Assembly: GCF_013343215.1 (NCBI RefSeq)
Contig: NZ_CP039143.1
Location: forward strand, 2,666,001-2,730,000
Direction of reading: 5' to 3'
DNA length: 64,000 nt
From: Acinetobacter sp. 10FS3-1
GTDB lineage: Bacteria; Pseudomonadota; Gammaproteobacteria; Pseudomonadales; Moraxellaceae
The number at the start of each line of letters is the position of its first letter. Position 1 is the first letter of the stretch. This document shows positions 60,675 to 64,000 of the stretch, one piece after another. The notes under the pieces are model-generated. The model made no database searches. It saw only the letters and a list, made by a program, of their open reading frames with translations, and was not told where the DNA came from. The position numbers were made by a program, and so were the translations under genes.

Positions 60675-62894
60675 TTATCTTTGAATCAACAGTTTATTTG
60701 CTTTTTGATATCCACGCGGTAAAAGGTGTCCTTTTGCTCCCCGCTTGCCTATATACTTTTGCAAATCGTCCCCTTTTAATTTTAATTGCTGCTGTCCTGC
60801 AAAGACTTGAAGCATTTCATCCAGATTCAATATTGCCATGGATAAAACCTGATCCTTATCCTCGAGTTGTATCAGTTTATTACCTTTACCCTTGTTCAGT
60901 ACAGGCAATTCTGACAACTCTACCAGCAGCAAACGGCCGGCAGAACTGAGCAGTGCAAGATAGGCTGCACTGTCAACTGACTGTAGGTTCATGATCTGCG
61001 CGCCTTCTGACAAATTCAGGAAAGCTTTGCCAGCTTTGGCATTGGTATCCAGCTGCTTGGCCTGGGTTTTAAAGCCATACCCCTTGCTGCTGATTGCCAG
61101 AATTTCAGTTTCATCTTCCGCCACCAAGACCTGCTTGAAACCTACTCCACTTGCCGGAGAAAGTTTTGAACTGAGAGGCTCACCCAGTCCGCGTGCTGAG
61201 GGCAGACTGTTGATTGGCAAGGCATAGCTGCGTCCCGTTTCATCCAGTACATAGACCCGCTGATTGGATTTGCCTTGTGCATGGCTAAGATACTGGTCTC
61301 CGGCGCGATAGTTCAGCTTCTCGGCATCGACTTCATGACCTTTGGCACAGCGAATCCAGCCAGCCTCTGACAACACCACCGTCACTGGATCGGCAGGCAA
61401 CATCTCCGATTCATCAATGGCGGCAGCTTCAGCCCGCTGTACGATCGGCGAACGGCGATCGTCCCCGAATTTTTTGGCATCCTCTTTCAGTTCAGAAATG
61501 ATCAGGGTCTTTAAAGACTCCGGATTGGCCAGCTGTTCACGAATAACCGCGGCTTTGGCTTCCAGTTCTTCCTGTTCACGGCGTAGCTCCATTTCTTCAA
61601 GTTTGGCCAGATGACGCAATTTAAGCTCAAGAATGGCTTCAGCCTGAATCTCATCTATCTGAAAACGCGCCATCAGTACCGGTTTAGGCTGATCCTCTTC
61701 ACGAATAATCTGAATCACTTCATCAATATTCAAATAAGCAATGATCAAGCCACCCAGGATATGCAGACGTTTTTCAATCTTGTTCAGATGATATTGTAAA
61801 CGGCGGGTGACTGTCGTTTTACGGATTTCAATCCATTCCAGTAAAATACGGCGAATCGATTTTACCTGTGGACGGCCATCGGCACCGATCATGTTCATAT
61901 TGACGCGATAACTGGATTCCAGATCAGTGGTGGCAAATAAATGGCTCATCACCGATTCAGCATCAATACGATTGGAACGTAGCACAATCACCAGACGCGT
62001 CGGATTTTCATGATCCGATTCATCACGCACATCGGTCACCAGCGGCAGTTTTTTTGCCTGCATCTGGTCAGCAATCTGGGTAATGATTTTAGAGCCGGAT
62101 ACCTGATAAGGCAGCTCGGTAATTACGATTTCATTTTTATCAATTGTATACACGGCGCGCATCCGGTAACTGCCACGACCGGTGGTCTGGATTTTAAGCA
62201 GTTCTGCTGGCGGGGTGATAATTTCCGCTTTGGTCGGCAGGTCAGGAGCAGGAATATATTCTGCAATTTTGACATCGGTCAGATTCGGATTACGAATTAA
62301 AGCGATGGTACCTTTTACCACTTCACGCAGGTTATGCGGCGGAATATCGGTGGCCATCCCCACTGCAATCCCGGTGGTGCCGTTAAGCAAAATATTTGGT
62401 ACACGTGCAGGCAGATTGACCGGCTCTTTCATTGAACCATCAAAGTTGTCCTGCCAGTCACAAGTGCCCTGCCCCAGCTCGGATAACAGCAGCTCACTGT
62501 ATTGTGACAGCTTGGCTTCAGTATAACGCATCGCAGCGAAAGACTTCGGATCATCCGCTGAACCCCAATTGCCCTGTCCTTCAATGAACGGATAGCGATA
62601 ACTAAAAGGCTGAGCCATCAATACCATGGCTTCATAACAGGCTAAATCACCATGCGGATGATATTTCCCCAATACATCGCCCACGGTACGTGCAGACTTT
62701 TTTGGCTTGCTGGTCCATTTCAGTCCCAGCTCGCTCATAGCATAGACAATACGGCGCTGAACCGGTTTTAAACCATCACTAATATGGGGTAATGCACGGT
62801 CCATGATTACGTACATGGCATAGTTAAGATATGCCTGTTCAGTAAACTCTGCTACGGAACGGTTTTCTGTCGCATGATGCGCAAGGCTTGTCAT
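60675..62894 (-). CDS. parC: DNA topoisomerase IV subunit A, ParC (Leu84 variant)
   Basis: A 739-residue type IIA topoisomerase A subunit that decatenates daughter chromosomes with ParE. The catalytic tyrosine lies in MRYTEAKLS (about residue 124); the quinolone-determining region reads [14 protein letters not shown] (78-91). Position 84 is Leu (codon TTA at 62643-62645), where susceptible Acinetobacter and the E. coli equivalent (position 80) have Ser; Glu88 is unchanged. The C-terminal domain shows the ParC beta-pinwheel repeats. parE is not adjacent, as is usual. Confidence 0.97.
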   Translation of the reverse strand: MTSLAHHATENRSVAEFTEQAYLNYAMYVIMDRALPHISDGLKPVQRRIVYAMSELGLKWTSKPKKSARTVGDVLGKYHPHGDLACYEAMVLMAQPFSYRYPFIEGQGNWGSADDPKSFAAMRYTEAKLSQYSELLLSELGQGTCDWQDNFDGSMKEPVNLPARVPNILLNGTTGIAVGMATDIPPHNLREVVKGTIALIRNPNLTDVKIAEYIPAPDLPTKAEIITPPAELLKIQTTGRGSYRMRAVYTIDKNEIVITELPYQVSGSKIITQIADQMQAKKLPLVTDVRDESDHENPTRLVIVLRSNRIDAESVMSHLFATTDLESSYRVNMNMIGADGRPQVKSIRRILLEWIEIRKTTVTRRLQYHLNKIEKRLHILGGLIIAYLNIDEVIQIIREEDQPKPVLMARFQIDEIQAEAILELKLRHLAKLEEMELRREQEELEAKAAVIREQLANPESLKTLIISELKEDAKKFGDDRRSPIVQRAEAAAIDESEMLPADPVTVVLSEAGWIRCAKGHEVDAEKLNYRAGDQYLSHAQGKSNQRVYVLDETGRSYALPINSLPSARGLGEPLSSKLSPASGVGFKQVLVAEDETEILAISSKGYGFKTQAKQLDTNAKAGKAFLNLSEGAQIMNLQSVDSAAYLALLSSAGRLLLVELSELPVLNKGKGNKLIQLEDKDQVLSMAILNLDEMLQVFAGQQQLKLKGDDLQKYIGKRGAKGHLLPRGYQKANKLLIQR

Positions 62895-63060
62895 AACAAC
62901 CTATAGTCCTAAAATTCGTTTTTGTATCAATTAATGTTTCTTATGCTAAATCGCGGCTGTGAGCTGCACAAGGGCATCAGCCTACACAGCGCGACAAATC
63001 GTGTCTTATGGGCTAAAAATATCCATTTTGCAGGGTCTGAGCAACCAGAAATTCGTGTTG

Positions 63061-64000
63061 CTACAATCCCATGGATTCCAGTGTGCGGCCTTTGGTTTCT
63101 TCGCCGAGGATTAAAATCACCAAAGCCACCAGAATCAATACCCCGGTAAACATGGTAAATACATAACTGAAACCGCTTGGCATGGTCATTAAATGGGTTA
63201 CTGCAAAGGGCGCCACAATACCGCCAAGACGGCCAATTGCCCCGGCCCAGCCTGAACCGAAAGCACGGATATTGGTAGGATACTGCTCTGGTGTATAGGT
63301 ATAGAGCACTCCCCAGGCCCCCAGGTTAAAGAAGGACATCAAACAGCCCCAGACCACAATTTCAGTGACACTGCCGGACTGGCCAAAGAAATAAGCTGAA
63401 AGTGCACACATGCCGATAAAGCCCGCCAGCGTCAGTTTGCGCCCCAGTTTCTCCACCAGCCAGGCCGCCACCAGATAGCCGGGTAATTGGGCCAGAATCA
63501 TGATCAGCACATATTCAAAAGACTGCACGATACTATAGCCTTCTTTGACCAGCAGACTCGGTAACCAGGTAAAAATACCGTAATAGGAAAAAATAATCCC
63601 GAACCAGATCAGCCAGAGCATCAGGGTCCGGCGGGCAAATATCCCTGACCACAATTGGCTAAAGGAAATATTCTGTTTTTCTGCCACCGGTTTGACCTCA
63701 AAGATTTCAATAACCTCGACCCCACATTGCGCTTCAATCTTTCTCACCAGTGCATGCGCTTCATCCAGACGGCCCCGATTGATCAAAAACGGAATGGACT
63801 CTGGTACCATTTTCCAGATCACAATCGCATACAGGGCCGGTATTCCACCAACCAGAAATGCGGTATGCCAGTCAAAAGTTGGAATTACGAAATAGGCAAT
63901 CAGTGCGGCACACAACCAGCCCAGACCCCAAAAACTTTCCAGCAAGACAATAAACCGGCCACGCACATGCGCCGGAATATATTCACTGACCAAGGTCACG
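63061..64000 (-). CDS. MFS transporter, sugar-porter/NiaP-like (C-terminal part)
   Basis: The last 313 residues of a major-facilitator transporter; the start lies beyond the window. The frame is open to the edge (GTG at 63999 is only an internal Val). Seven to eight membrane helices are visible. The motif EYIPAHVRGRFIVLLESFWGLG (as blocks at the edge) and PESIPFLINRGRLDEA are typical of the sugar-porter/aromatic-acid/NiaP group, followed by VEKLGRKLTL and EQYPTNIRAFGSG. It resembles niacin or organic-acid carriers; the substrate is inferred only. Confidence 0.85.
   Translation of the reverse strand, partial: VTLVSEYIPAHVRGRFIVLLESFWGLGWLCAALIAYFVIPTFDWHTAFLVGGIPALYAIVIWKMVPESIPFLINRGRLDEAHALVRKIEAQCGVEVIEIFEVKPVAEKQNISFSQLWSGIFARRTLMLWLIWFGIIFSYYGIFTWLPSLLVKEGYSIVQSFEYVLIMILAQLPGYLVAAWLVEKLGRKLTLAGFIGMCALSAYFFGQSGSVTEIVVWGCLMSFFNLGAWGVLYTYTPEQYPTNIRAFGSGWAGAIGRLGGIVAPFAVTHLMTMPSGFSYVFTMFTGVLILVALVILILGEETKGRTLESMGL

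Overview
The window is a contiguous piece of a gamma-proteobacterial chromosome, almost certainly Acinetobacter. The evidence is pilB-pilC-pilD followed directly by coaE, a ThiC with a TPP riboswitch, a lipoprotein form of DsbC, the nrdR-ribD-adenine methyltransferase-ribE cluster, glnK-amtB next to ubiK-comM, and ParC and porin proteins of Acinetobacter type. Base composition is moderate, so a species cannot be named from sequence alone. Nearly everything is core housekeeping. I see no prophage, transposase, integron, CRISPR array, tRNA or rRNA.

Layout. 0-3.1 kb: type IV pilus assembly (end of pilB, pilC, pilD) and coaE. 3.3-9.4 kb: a DMT exporter, rlmB, ppnP, recN, yqgE-ruvX and an alkB-type dioxygenase. 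9.5-16.4 kb: envelope and transport genes: an ABC exporter, a two-gene unit of a processive family-2 glycosyltransferase plus an outer-membrane barrel behind an AT-rich leader, phoU, and a TolC-family protein. 16.7-23.4 kb: an unknown lipoprotein, riboswitch-thiC, nudF-cpdA, dksA-gluQRS and a zinc ribbon. 23.4-28.6 kb: ftsW, murD, a small Cys-rich membrane protein and feoAB. 28.7-33.2 kb: xerC, dsbC, hom, thrC. 33.3-39.4 kb: PBP7-type endopeptidase, GacA-like regulator, pilS-pilR and an S41 protease. 39.4-46.7 kb: gpmI, lptFG, pepA-holC plus a coiled-coil protein, and DedA. 46.8-50.3 kb: nrdR-ribD-methyltransferase-ribE. 50.4-54.4 kb: glnK-amtB, ubiK, comM. 54.5-57.2 kb: divergent TorF-like and OprD-like porins. 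57.2-64 kb: ppa, MAPEG protein, small membrane protein, fadD, parC and the end of an MFS transporter.

Functional links. PilBCD builds the type IV pilus machine, PilSR is the sigma-54 system that normally controls pilin, and ComM and RecN act on DNA recombination, so parts of a natural-transformation apparatus lie in one window. NrdR, RibD and RibE form an overlapping-stop operon with an orphan adenine methyltransferase inserted between ribD and ribE. FeoA-FeoB and a Cys-rich partner form a ferrous-iron unit behind a plausible Fur site.

Most notable observations: (1) ParC residue 84, the main quinolone-resistance position, is Leu (TTA) rather than the expected Ser; (2) the glycosyltransferase/outer-membrane barrel pair, a plausible minimal exopolysaccharide synthase-exporter; (3) the orphan methyltransferase inside the riboflavin operon; (4) several unexplained palindromes and repeats in divergent intergenic regions, notably upstream of the OprD-like porin and between the TolC-like and lipoprotein genes; (5) a G-rich/C-rich hairpin repeat that carries the ribosome-binding site of gluQRS. 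All functional calls come from motif and family recognition by eye; no database search was run.
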